From the NCBI GenBank assembly GCA_026545225.1, contig CM048845.1:105086033-105150032 (forward strand): 64,000 nucleotides of DNA, written 5' to 3'. The position numbers and the translations under genes are program-made. The notes under the pieces were generated by a model. The model worked only from the letters and a program-made list of their open reading frames with translations, was not told the DNA's origin and made no database searches. Positions 36,301-48,300 of the stretch are shown here, piece after piece (position 1 is the first letter of the stretch; every line of letters starts with the position of its first letter). Source of the stretch: Cornus controversa (Eukaryota; Streptophyta; Magnoliopsida; Cornales; Cornaceae).

Positions 36301-39300
36301 GCGAAAGGAGTAGCTGGGATTGCGGAGCTTGGCGGAATTCGAGCCAAGGTAGAGATTTGTTATGTTGTGGCCCGAATTTTGTCTCAGCCTGGGTTGCTTT
36401 GTGACCCGATTTTGACCCTAAAATGGGCTTTGTGTGATAATTTTATGACCCATTTTTCGCTTGTGGGTTTTGGACCCGGATTAGGACTCTCTTGTAGCCC
36501 GATATATAAGGGCATCTAAGGTTTTAGAGTGAGTGAGAGAAAACATTGAAAACGCAGAAAGAGAGTGAGAGAGCGAGAGCTAGGGTTTGGGGTTGGAATT
36601 TGTAATCGCCAGATTTTGATTTTCGTATAGTAAAATCTTTTGCCGGATCTTCGCCGTGGATGTAGGCACATCGCCGAACTACATAAATTCCTGTGTTCTG
36701 TGTGTTGTGCTCGTTTCGTTTTGTTTCGTATTTGATGATTGTGCTTGGTTTGCGACAGTTTTTCACAACACATATCATAGTGGATATGTTCATATGGTTT
36801 AAAAGTGATTTTTACTCGGTGAACATAAGGTCTACAACAATATGATTATTGTGAAGCATGTCTATTTAGTTTATTATTAAGCTTTGTTAGGTTGACTCAA
36901 ATTCCTATTGTGATTAGGTTTCTATTATAGAGTTGTATCTTATTAAGTAATTTCTTAGTAGGCAAGTCTTGGTTTCAAGAAAAGAAAGTACTTGTTAGGC
37001 AAGTCTTGGGCTCTAAGGAATTGTAATCCTAGTCCACCAAGGAATTGGGTTTTGGGCTCTATAAATAGTTACCTATGTTATAGGTTGAGATGAGTGAGAA
37101 GAGAAGAGGCAACAATCTCATTGTTTCTGAGAGGACACTTAGAGAGAGAATTCTTGTTTAGAATTTGTGATTTCCTTTTGAGTGAGATTGGGTGTACCAG
37201 GTTTAAGGGTTGAAAGTTGAGCGTACTCTTGATACAATTCTTCAACTTGTACTGTTACAATCTATATAGTGAAATCAGACTCTCTGTGGACGTAGGCTTG
37301 TTTTGCCGGATCACATATAATTCTTGGTGTGTTTTTGCAAATTTCTTTGTGTTTGTTTACTTATCATCATATCGTAATATTTGGTGGTTCGTGATTGGGG
37401 GCTTATTTTTCAACAAGCTTAATACTTGTATTATTGTCTTAATGGTTTGAGTGACACCTTCATATACTTGTCACTATTAAAGCTATTCTTTTGTCTTCAT
37501 GCAAAACATTTCTTTTCTTCTGATGCAGGATGGACAGAACTCTCTGTGGCCACATGATCCTCAGACAGGGTGGAGTTATTGTGTCACAATTCCTTCTTGG
37601 ATTATCCTACCAAAATCAAGAGGTTCAGATCCTGTGGTGGTACGCATTTTTGTTTCTTTTTCAATATACTTGGTGGTCTTCTACTTTCACAAATATGCAT
37701 ATCTGCATGCAGAGAATTGCTTGTTTTGTCCATCAGGTTCAAAGTCAATTCAAGTTGGTAAATTTTTCTAATTATCTGGTTTTACTCGATTTATTTAGGT
37801 ACACCTTTGGATCTATGTTTGATGTGGTGATCTACAATTTGAAACAATAATCATTTACCATAACATGATGTGGTTCTACTTTGAATATTATTATTATTTT
37901 TGAAATGCACTTGAGCACAAGTAATTTTTCTAGTTACGTTTATACAATAATATCAAATTCAACGTTTTTCTTGTTTTTCAAAATGCTGTTGTCCCAAAGG
38001 CAAACACTGCTTGATTGTTTTTGTATTTTAAATTCTTGATCAGCGGAGTTGTGCATAGGGATGACAATTTGTCCCAATTTCCCGAGTCCCTCCCTTTCCC
38101 TCCTCTACTAGGACGGGTCTGGGAAGCTACTATTTGAGATAGGGGCGGGTTGGGTAAATGAAGCTGAACCCGACTCAGGTCGGGAAGGAACTAGGTTTAA
38201 TGGTAATCCGTCCCACCCACCTCTCCCTGTTTGTATATTTAAATTTCTATGATATCTTCAATTAACGTTAGTGTTAAAACATACCTTATCTCTTAGGGTT
38301 TCAATTGCGATTTAACATGTTTACTTCCCTCTGCCGTTTGGTCCTCTGCGTCCCTCGACCAACTCAGCTTCTTCATCATCTAAGCATCTCTAAGCCTCTC
38401 TGTTTTCACTTTGAGTTTGCCTCTCCATCAGTTTCATGTCTGCCTATCCACCATCTCTCTACCTTTTTTTCAGTGTCTTTGCCTCTTTGAAGTTTTTTTT
38501 TCCCATTATCATAGGGTCTCTCTCTCTTCTTCTTCTTCTTCTTCTTAAACGGACCAGGATAGGCGGGAATGGGGCTGTTTCGGTGATGTTAAGTGGGGAT
38601 GGGATTTGGAGTTTAACCCATCCCAGGTTCAGGATGAGAATGGGTTGGTGTGTTAATAAATGAGGTCGGGGTAGGGTATAGAATATCTTGTCCCACCACC
38701 TTGTTGCTATTCAAAGTTGCATGTCAAGACCCGTCTCATGCTGTGCTGATACTGTCCACCAAGAGAGTCACTTTGTACTCTCTCAGTGCTCATGGTTTTT
38801 CAAAATGCGTCTACACATGTAGGAAGCATCCTCCTTTAGGTGCCCGTAACGTCTCCCCCGGGACATCACAATCGCTCCCTCTTGGAACCCAGCGTTCTCG
38901 TTGGCGTGACCCTCATGGACTTGTGCACGCTCCCCTCATATTCTGGCTAGGAATTGACTCTGATACCATATGTCAGGACCTGCTTCATGCTGTTGCAAAT
39001 ACTATTCGCTTTGCACCCTCTTGGCGCTCACGGTTTTTCAAATGTGTCTATACAGGTAGGAAGAATCCCCCCTTATAAGCACCAATAACTTCGCCCTCCA
39101 AGGTGATTTGGGACATCACTGTGTATATTTGTATCCAATAAGAGCTAATAAGAGCTAGTAGTATTCTCTGTTCTTGGACTTTGATGGAAGTAATCTTATA
39201 TTCCAGAAAGCCTTGTTTAATTGCTAATCACTGTACTAACTTATTTTTCTATCAATTGAGCTAGTAGCATTGTGTTCCTTAACTTTGATAGAGTTGATTT

Positions 39301-42300
39301 TATGTTCCAATAGCCTTTTTTTTAATGGTTTATGAGGAAACTACCATTTTTCTTGTTAGTATAGTAATTTTAACTTTGATAGAGTTGATTTGATGTTCCA
39401 ATAGCCTTTTTTTAAATGGTTTATGAGGAAACTACCCTTTTCCTTGTTAGTATAGCAATTTGTCTGTACTAGATCATATGCCTGACCTTGTTACTGAATT
39501 TGCAAAACTGAGTCCTACGCATTTGTCATTTTTTGTTCTTCTCTTTGTGGTTGGTTGGTGCCTTGTTTTTTCTAGTGATGGATGTTAATCTCATTTTATT
39601 ATGTGTATTTAGTGTTGTACAAAGTTACTGGGTTCAATCTCCATTTCTCACCCTTTTCTCCAGCACCTTCATCTTTAATTATGTTTCTTCATTTTGTATG
39701 TGTTGATTTAATCCAATCCCTTCAGGCCTCAACTGTAATACATTCCTTCTAAGTTTATGTGATAGCAATGTTGGATATTCAGTCCACCTCAAAACAAGTG
39801 TCCCTCTTTCCCTTTTGGGATGTCTTAAAGTAAGTGTCTGATTTTGAAAAGGAAAGAAAAAATTATATTTTTCCTAAACTTTCCTCTAGTTTTGAAAAGT
39901 TTTATAAATTAACAATGCATATTTTTTGAAACCCTAACTTTGAAACAGTTTCAGAAACCATGGCCTGTGATTTGTCCAATTGTCCTTGTTTATCAAGCAA
40001 AGCAATTAGATCCGCCACTAGCTTAGGGTTACGACTGAACCAAGACACTACGGTGATAGCCAGATATAACTGCAACGATAAATTCATAGAGTCTAAGAGA
40101 ATTAGCCACAAAACTTCAAAATGTGTGTATATACATATCTGTACAATAAAATGTAGTGTGTGTTTATAAAAAATAAGATTTTTTATGGTTGTTGTAATGG
40201 TGGTTGGCGGAGAAGAGAGAGAGAATGAGGGTTAGTGGCGACAAAGGTGGAGAGTATGGGTTTGATGGGTGTTTGTGGGGGGTTATTGTTTTTGGTGGTT
40301 GTGGTGCAGAGGTTGTGGTGGGTAGAGGTGGGGCTATGGTTGAGCAGGTGGGGAAGAGAGATGGTATTTCTTCTTTTTTTTTAAGGGTTATATGGTCACT
40401 TCAGATTGATATTTTTTTATTAAAAAACTATTAAAAATGAAGGGCAAACATGACATTTCATCACTCAATTAACACCGTAAACTGTCTAACATCAGTAAGG
40501 GGAGATCAGTGTAATTAAAGCCAATTTCAACCACCATGTGTAATTCGGCCTAACCTCAGGGGGTGTGAGTGTAATTTACCCTATTTTTAAATTAGTGGAG
40601 GCTAGTTTTGGAATTATAGATGCATTATTTGGATGTCCCCTTAAAACTTGGACTCCCCAAGAGAGATTTATTTTGGGAAGGACAGAGTACACAACTTCCT
40701 AACTATACCCAAGGTTTTAAATCAACGACTCCAACATCAACGGTCGTAGTGTAACAGGCATGGAGTTTAACAGGTGTTACATAACGGTATCAGAAATCGT
40801 AATCGTGAATTAATTTTTTTTTGGATCTAGCACACCATGTCCTAATCAGTTGATATGGAACTCTTCATAGTTTTTTTTAACAATGATTTTATATTGTATT
40901 TTGTCACTTTCAGTAGTAAAAACTTATTAATTTGTAGTTTTCGCTTAATTTATCACTCCAAATATACTTAAATAGGAAATAAATAATGAACAAATAAACA
41001 CATTAAAAGAATAATATAGCATACATATCAATGTCCTTTAATGGGAGTTGCAACTTGAAAACAAGAAATACATGTTGCCAGCATATAAAATTTATAAATT
41101 CAGCGTCAAACAACAGTTTCATGTTAGATCTAAGTAAAAAGAATTTGAGAATTTAGTGATTTGTTAAAAGCTTGGAGTGATTTTATCCAAACTTTAGGTC
41201 ACGATATTATGTTTTTTGAGGGTTGATTTATAGATTTAGGGTTAGGGGAGAATTGAGTATTTCAGCTTAAAAGGGCCAATTAGGCCGTTCGGCCCTGATT
41301 TGGTCGAGTCCCTCCGAGTCTTTTTCTTTTTTTTGGTTAGCAATAATTTTATCTAAGAAGAGGAAACATGTACGGGTGAAAGAGGGGCAAACCACTCTAT
41401 GTACAGAAGCTATAGAACCTTAGAGAGCCTCAGCAAAAGCTATGCATGCAGTAAACTCGGTCAAAGATAGATCAGGTAAATGAATTTCTAGACACGATTC
41501 ATTATGGGAAAGGAGTCGTGTCTTGAAATTCACGCATAAACCTTTTGAATATCTTATAATGAATTTCTAGACACGATTCATTATGGGAAATGAAATTTAA
41601 GTCGCTGCCAACAAGAAAAGCTTACTGAGTTTTACCTTTCACCTCTTCTTTAACCACAAATGCACTAAGATTTGAACATATGATTGGAGCAAACCCAAGA
41701 ACAATCTCTCACATCTAACATCAATTATTTTTATAGATAAAATCTAACTTAAATAAAGTGAAAATTTCAAAGAGATTTGAAATTTACCAATTGGGTGAAA
41801 TGACCCAAACCCTTGATTCAAAATCTAAGCTTAGATTTTATGCATTTAGGTTTTGAAGAATAGATCTACGTATATAGCGTGTTATCGGAATGAATTGGAA
41901 CTAATTTTCTTGAAAAGAATTAGTGAAATAAAAATGAGAGAAAGGGAATTATATTCACGGCTGTTACCATAATGGTTGCATCTTGACTAATTGTTATAAT
42001 GGTCTGTAATGGGCATTTTATGCAGTAGCAACCATTAAATTAACCCTTGGTGTGTTAGATTTCACATCTCAGTTTTGATAGGCATATCTGGCTGTAATAT
42101 TCTAGCTGATTCATGCATTCTCCATTCTATCATACTTGATGTTTGAGAGAAGTTTTTCAGGGTTCAATTTGAAATCCATATGGCAGTAGCAAAAGTTATG
42201 CCTTCTAATTCTGAAATATCTAACTAATGGAGGGCATTTTTCTTTTATTTTATAAAGTAATAATAATGTCTGAATTATATAGTTTCTATGTAGATAGTTT

Positions 42301-45300
42301 TTATGATTTGAGGCAATAGGGTTGGTCATATTGTTACAGAAATTTGTATTCCACCGATTTTTTGTGTAATTGTTTGGCTATAATTTACTGTGCGACTCTT
42401 TCTTTGTCGTTTTGAGCTTTTGCACTGTCTCTAGTGTTATGAGGTTGAGTGAGGCTTGTCTTTTAGTCTATGTAATGACGTTTTTCTATGTACTAGATAC
42501 ATTATTATTATTATTATCATTATCATTTTCTGTGTTAACATTCATATGGAACAGTTTTACAGGTTACAAGTTGCTGTACAATCACCGGAAGGGATCACCA
42601 CTACTCGAGGAATATTACGAAGATTTAGTGATTTCTTGAAGCTGTTTTCTGAAGTAAGTTTCAATGCCTTTTTCAATATTTCCATGAGGATTGTCCAATG
42701 CCTTGCATACTATGGATCATTTTCCTTGCTTTATCTTTTTGTTTAAATAACTGAACTTAAATGTGCAGGCCACTTTACTTAGGCTTGGGCGATTCATTGA
42801 ATTTAATTAATATTCTGAGAGAATTTTAGTTTTTCATCTGACTTGGTTTTGTGTGGATCAAGGAAAAAGTGCTCATTTTGGTTTGTGCCTGTATTTTACA
42901 GCTCAGAAAGACATTTCCTAAGAAAAATTTGCCCCCAGCTCCACCAAAAAGGCTTTTGAGAATGAAAAACAGAATGCTTTTGGAAGAGGTAGGCAACTTT
43001 TTATTCCTTTGTTTGCCTGGCAGAGTTCTCATATAGTTTTGCATGATAATTACAATGTCCTTCCTTGATTTTCTTGAATTTATAAATGATTTATTTCTCT
43101 TTATAATATTAATTGTAATAACCATTAAAAGTGCTACTATTGATTATTCAAATTGCTTAATTGGTTGTCTCTGTCCAAATTTTTTTATATGTTTATATTG
43201 TTACAAGTATAGATATCTCCTATGTCTATGCTTTTTGTCATACACCGTTGTTGGCACTTGAAGGTAATAGTATCCTACCCCAAAAAAGAATGAATTAGTG
43301 TTTGTGTTAGGTGCATGTTGTGTGAATATATTTACTTTTTAACCATTCTAGGGGCTAGCAAAGTTGTATATCTGTAAAAGTTGTGTGTCAAAGATGTTCA
43401 AGCACCTTCATCTACGGTTTTAGTTTGGAAGAACCATTTACATTTAAAATATGGCTAAAATTGATGCAAGGTTTGGATTCTTTAGGTGAGCTCCTTCAGG
43501 CTTTTTTCCTTCTACCTTAATTTTAGACAAGTTGATTAGAAACATTGAGGTTGAGGTTTTATTTTATTTTTTTATAAGTAATATATATACATATATAGTT
43601 GAGGTAGAGGTTTTATGCTATATGCTGAAGAATTATTTTTGATTTATGAAGAAAACTAAAGCAAATTAAATGCGAATAAGAGGTTGGGAGATAGGCTCTA
43701 CAACTAAGTGTTTAAGATAAGTCTAAAATTGAATGTATGGAATGTAGTTTTTGCAAACTAGGGATTAAAATTGGGATGCAATGACGATCCAAGGTCAAGA
43801 GATACGAAAAAAGCAAATGGTTTTTTCACAAGGAGGGAGATGTTTGAGATAATGTGACGGAGCGGAATCTATGAAATTGTTCGCTCACGAATAAGGACAA
43901 CTCTGAATCCACAAAGTTAAAAGAAAATTGCAAAGCAATTGATATATTATTGATAAATTGATTGATTGATTTCTGCCCTATGGCAGTATATATATTTATA
44001 ATAGAGAAATCATAATCCTAACGGCACTAGGAAACCTAAAAACAAAAAGAAACTTGTACAAATCCTAATCCTAATAGGAAAAAGGAAATTTATTTCCAAA
44101 AGGAAACTAAGATAAAAGAAAATTAATACCCAAAATTAAACTTTCTCTAAAAAAAATATTAAATATATATATAGATATATATAATATGAAACCTACTAAA
44201 ACTGTCCTACAACATAATGTTGCTTAGAATCAAAGAATAATAAGTGGAGGCTGTTTTTGGCATATTGTGTGATTGATGTATTCCTCTAAAGCTGAAAGGT
44301 AACCTAGAATAGTTTCTGTATTAAACATTTCTTGTGAATTGGAATATTAGGAAACATGTTATGGATGTGTTGTAATGCAAAAAAGATAAAACTAAACGTG
44401 AATACATTTGCAAGACATAGGAAACATTCCTTGGGTTCAAACATCTGCAATGAAGACTAATTAATATGTAAGAATGGCACGTTTCACATTAAGGTAATGA
44501 TAGGAGAAAAATGAAGACCAATGATGAGGTAGTAGAGTAACATGGAGAGGAATAACAAATTGTTTTAGTAGCAGAATTTAATAATGAAAGTTGACACATA
44601 GCTTTGACTTGGAGTATCAATTATCAAATGATACTGATGCATCAGGAAATATAAAATTGGCACAAGAACAATCTGGAATTCAGCCTCCCCTTGAATTTTG
44701 GAGCATATCACGGAGTATCAGTCAACACTTAAAGGGATCCGTTGCTTTCTGGTATTTTTTTTTCTCTTTTCAGTCAGTAATCAGTATCAGAAGTATTGTC
44801 GGTCTGATGAATTGCTGACTATAAAGGTGGTTTGAAACCATTCTTTCCTCCTCCTCCTTTGTTTTTTTTTTTTTTTTTCGAGGGAGGGAGACTTTCAAGC
44901 CCTTAAGAGGTGCTTCCTTGCTTACTCTTGTTTTTGGTAAAAAAATATGGTTCCATTTATCATAATCATGGAATTTAAAAGTTTGGAAAATATCGACTTA
45001 ATTCAACTGAAGAAAGTCTTAATTAGTTCCAAATAGATGTGAGTAGATCTAGAGACTAATCTACTGGAAAGAAAGCCAAGAAATTAGGTTTGTCTTAGTT
45101 AACCCTTCCCAATGCCCTGCATTGATAGGACCAACACTAGGAAATGGTTCTGTCTATTGGTGAATGAGAAGTTGTAAACATGAGATGCACTGAAGATTCC
45201 ACGTAGTAGTATCCCTAACGTATCATTAATATATCTCAGTTTCTACAATTACATCATCTTGGTTTCTTATAAGCAAAGCGTTTGCTGGCACTTTATGAAT

Positions 45301-48300
45301 AACACAAACAAAGGAAATGAACTCAACTCAACAAGGTCTTTTCCCAACTACTTGGGGCAGTTACCTGAATCCTGTTTTTCCATTATTTTCCAAGGCAACA
45401 GCCTCAGTCAAACCACATGTTACCTATCTTTCCTTACTAAGTAAAGAGATGCCTGCTATAAGTAACGGTATGTGTAACTCTATAGAGAGCTGAATGGTGA
45501 GCGATAGGATTTAAGGTAGTGTTGGGTTGGATCGAGTTGAGAATTTTTGCAGTATGTTTGTAATGAATGTCAATATTATGTTCCTGTTGACTTGTAACTG
45601 GGTCCATTCTTTCTAAATAACCGGCAACTCAGCTGTTATTTTATCAATAAAAAATCGTAATAATATTCTTAAAATGGTTAGTTTCATTGCAGCGAAGGTG
45701 TTCTTTGGAGAATTGGATGGAGGAACTACTGTCTGATATTGATTTGTCAAGAAGTGCTCCAGTGGCAATTTTTCTCGAGCTAGAAGCTTCTGCAAGGTCG
45801 TGTACGTGCCTCCTTGCTGCATCTTAGAAATATTATATATTTTGTTTCTATAAATAAATAAATCTGAAGCAACACCTTATGAGATTGAAAAAAGAAAAAT
45901 ACAAACAGTATATCACAAATGGTCCTTCTTATTAATGCATTCTTTTGGTATTGTGATACTTTTCTGCAGTTTATGATTCAAATCAGCAGGTTTCAGATGC
46001 AAATTCTGCTGCTAGTAGTATTGCTCTACCAAGCTCAGATGTTTATTTGTTTGCTGGTAGTTCATCAATCGCATCAGATTGTGGTCACGATTCTACTTAT
46101 GAAACATCTGAGCTTGGAACACCAAGACATGGAAGAGATGTCTATTCCGAACTTGGCATGGAGAACACGGCATCTGACCAAGAGTTGGCTGGCACAATAG
46201 AAGCAACTATTAAGGATAAATTGTCTAGCAATGTTGATGGCCAGTTTATGGGAGGCTTCATTCAAGCGAACCAAGAAAGGTTTTCTCGGCATAAAATGCA
46301 TTTCAAAAGAGATAGCAGTGCTGTAGACAGGTATAAAGTTAATGAAAATACTTCTCACACTGAATTTCATCACGAGGATGAAATGGAGCCATTATATGAG
46401 CCAGAGAACCGCAAGTTTCGTAGTCATCTTCGGAGATTGTCGACTGGAAGTGTTGGAAGTGATGTAAGTTCTGTAAGAGCTAGTGAAACCTCAAATTCAG
46501 TGCTGGCAAATTCAGTTGGTGATTACTCCCTTGACCTTCCTGATGGCCTTGAAGCTTCAAGAACTGTGGATCTTCTTGCTGGTTCAGACTTACAGTTTCC
46601 AAGTGACTTATTAGTTGCACTTCCATCACATGAACGCCATAAAATGAATAGGGTTCTTACCACCATGCAGCGGAGATTAGCTACAGCAAAAACAGACATG
46701 GAAGACCTTATAGCAAGATTAAATCAAGAGCTTGCTGTGAGACAATTTCTTACAACAAAGGTATAGTCCAACACTAACCTATTTTTTCATACATAATTGT
46801 AGAATCTATCTGTTTGGTTTCTAAGTGGAAACATACTTTCTATTCTTCCTCAGTTAATAAAGTCAGAATTGGATTCTTCAATAGTTTCCGTGGACCCATT
46901 TGGTAAAATAGGTGTCACATTACCTTCATTCCATTGACTTCTGTTTTGGTGGATAATAGAATTTTCCAGAATATTAGTTCGTCCATACCAATAATTTACA
47001 TCAGTTGCTTCTCAATTTTGTGGCTTCTGTGGTAGAAGAGATAAAATGGTCAAGTTGAAAATACGTTCTTTTGATAGGTACTTTGTCATTTATAATGGTA
47101 TTTGCTAAATTTAAAATTTATTTATCAATTATTTTTGTTTCGTTGTTTTTTTTTTCTCTATTTATGTTATTTTCTAATGAAGTATCTTGGTTGTTGGGGA
47201 AATGGATAAGTTAGGGTTGTCAAGTTCAAATGTTGCCATTCGCGACCATCTTTCCTGGTTAAAGTAATAAAGATCAGACTGGCTCTCATTTTGAAAGTGC
47301 AACCACAATTTAATGTCTTCAACTTGGTCTATGTTATATTAGTGAGGCAGTTTTAGACTTGAAATCATCTATACCACATCCACATATTGGCACATACTTT
47401 ATGTTCTATATAAAACTCAACATTTGAAATGGGTGTAAACAATATGTTCTGGGACCTTAATATTTTCATACATTCAGGTTGCTTTTACTGAGCATCTTTA
47501 ACCACTTAATGCCGATGAGTTTTAACTGTCCTGAGGAATGATTGCAACCATATGGCTGTGGAAAGACAGTTAATTGGAATGTGATTTGTTCACATCGGAC
47601 CATATGGGAATCTAGTGACTGGTGTTCCGGGAGACAATTTAGGATGGTACACAGCTCATTGTAGCTATCTCAACACATCAACTCCAAGTCCCTTGTATCA
47701 CCCTCGACTCAAATGAGGAACACAAAAATTGGAATGAACTGTTGTTCCTACGACACCATACACGAATATCACGATTTCCAAAGTGACATCAGATAGATGA
47801 CCTTTTCTTAATTTTATGTTTGGACTTTCTTACTAGATGCTTTAGATCTTCACTAATGTCCCAACAAGATTCTCCCGTAGAAATCTGTAAGTTTGTAGTA
47901 GCTGTAGACTTTGCTGGACAACTCGCAATAAGTATTTCTCTATCCAAAAGGTATCATCTTGCTTAAATAGGGTAGACCTCTTTCTGGACATGTTGCCAGC
48001 AAGTTACATATATGTGTTGTAATTCTCTATATTATTGTCAAAGTGTGTCATTGTGATTCAAGCTGAGCGAAGAAAATCTAGATCATTGAAGCTCCAATGC
48101 AAAAGAAAGATTAACAAAAATGTACATACTGAAATTTAGGCTGCAAATACTTGGATTTTCACCCAAAAAAAATTTGTGTTTAGGTGTTTTTATATAGTAT
48201 TCTTTTGGAAAGTTTCGTGTTTTCTAAAAAAGGTGCAGAAAAGTTGTACTGTTATTTTTTTTTATCAGGAAATCTTCTACCTGGTACAAAATATAATTCC

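Larger units (their letters stand above)
31894..36770 (+). mobile_element. Ty1/copia LTR retrotransposon, both LTRs present, coding region decayed
   Basis: A 4.88-kb element flanked by exact 5-bp CATAT (31889-31893 and 36771-36775). Parts in copia order: gag with zinc knuckle (about 32350-33160), protease (33160-33400), integrase (33550-34430), reverse transcriptase (34770-35480) and RNase H (35575-36060). A Met-tRNA-type primer site (32303-32315) and a purine tract (about 36343-36357) are present. The gag-pol region is broken at roughly ten places, so it is a fossil. The LTRs differ at about 10% of sites, mostly transitions. That suggests an age of several million years, more if this lineage mutates slowly. 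Same orientation as the host gene. Confidence 0.93.
27582..37528 (+). other. Intron 1 of the EREX-type gene (9.95 kb)
   Basis: The longest intron here, GT donor and AG acceptor, in phase 0 between PRKW and DGQN. Most of its length is insertion: a possible MITE (28110-28309), a nested MULE (28345-30850), a hAT MITE (30969-31171), a copia retrotransposon (31894-36770) and a solo LTR (36885-37415). All lie in non-coding sequence. Confidence 0.9.
37640..42554 (+). other. Intron 2 of the EREX-type gene (4.9 kb)
   Basis: It lies within the PX domain coding region (PVV|FYRLQ). It contains a GC-richer possible TIR element (about 38055-38716), a TRIM (38722-39118), a 91-bp tandem duplication (39281-39462), a MULE end (about 40190-40581) and a small inverted/direct repeat (41481-41592). 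Confidence 0.8.
42989..45692 (+). other. Intron 4 of the EREX-type gene (2.7 kb)
   Basis: It contains a solo LTR (43855-44214) and the 3' end of an RTE-type LINE (about 45316-45440). Otherwise AT-rich. Confidence 0.8.
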
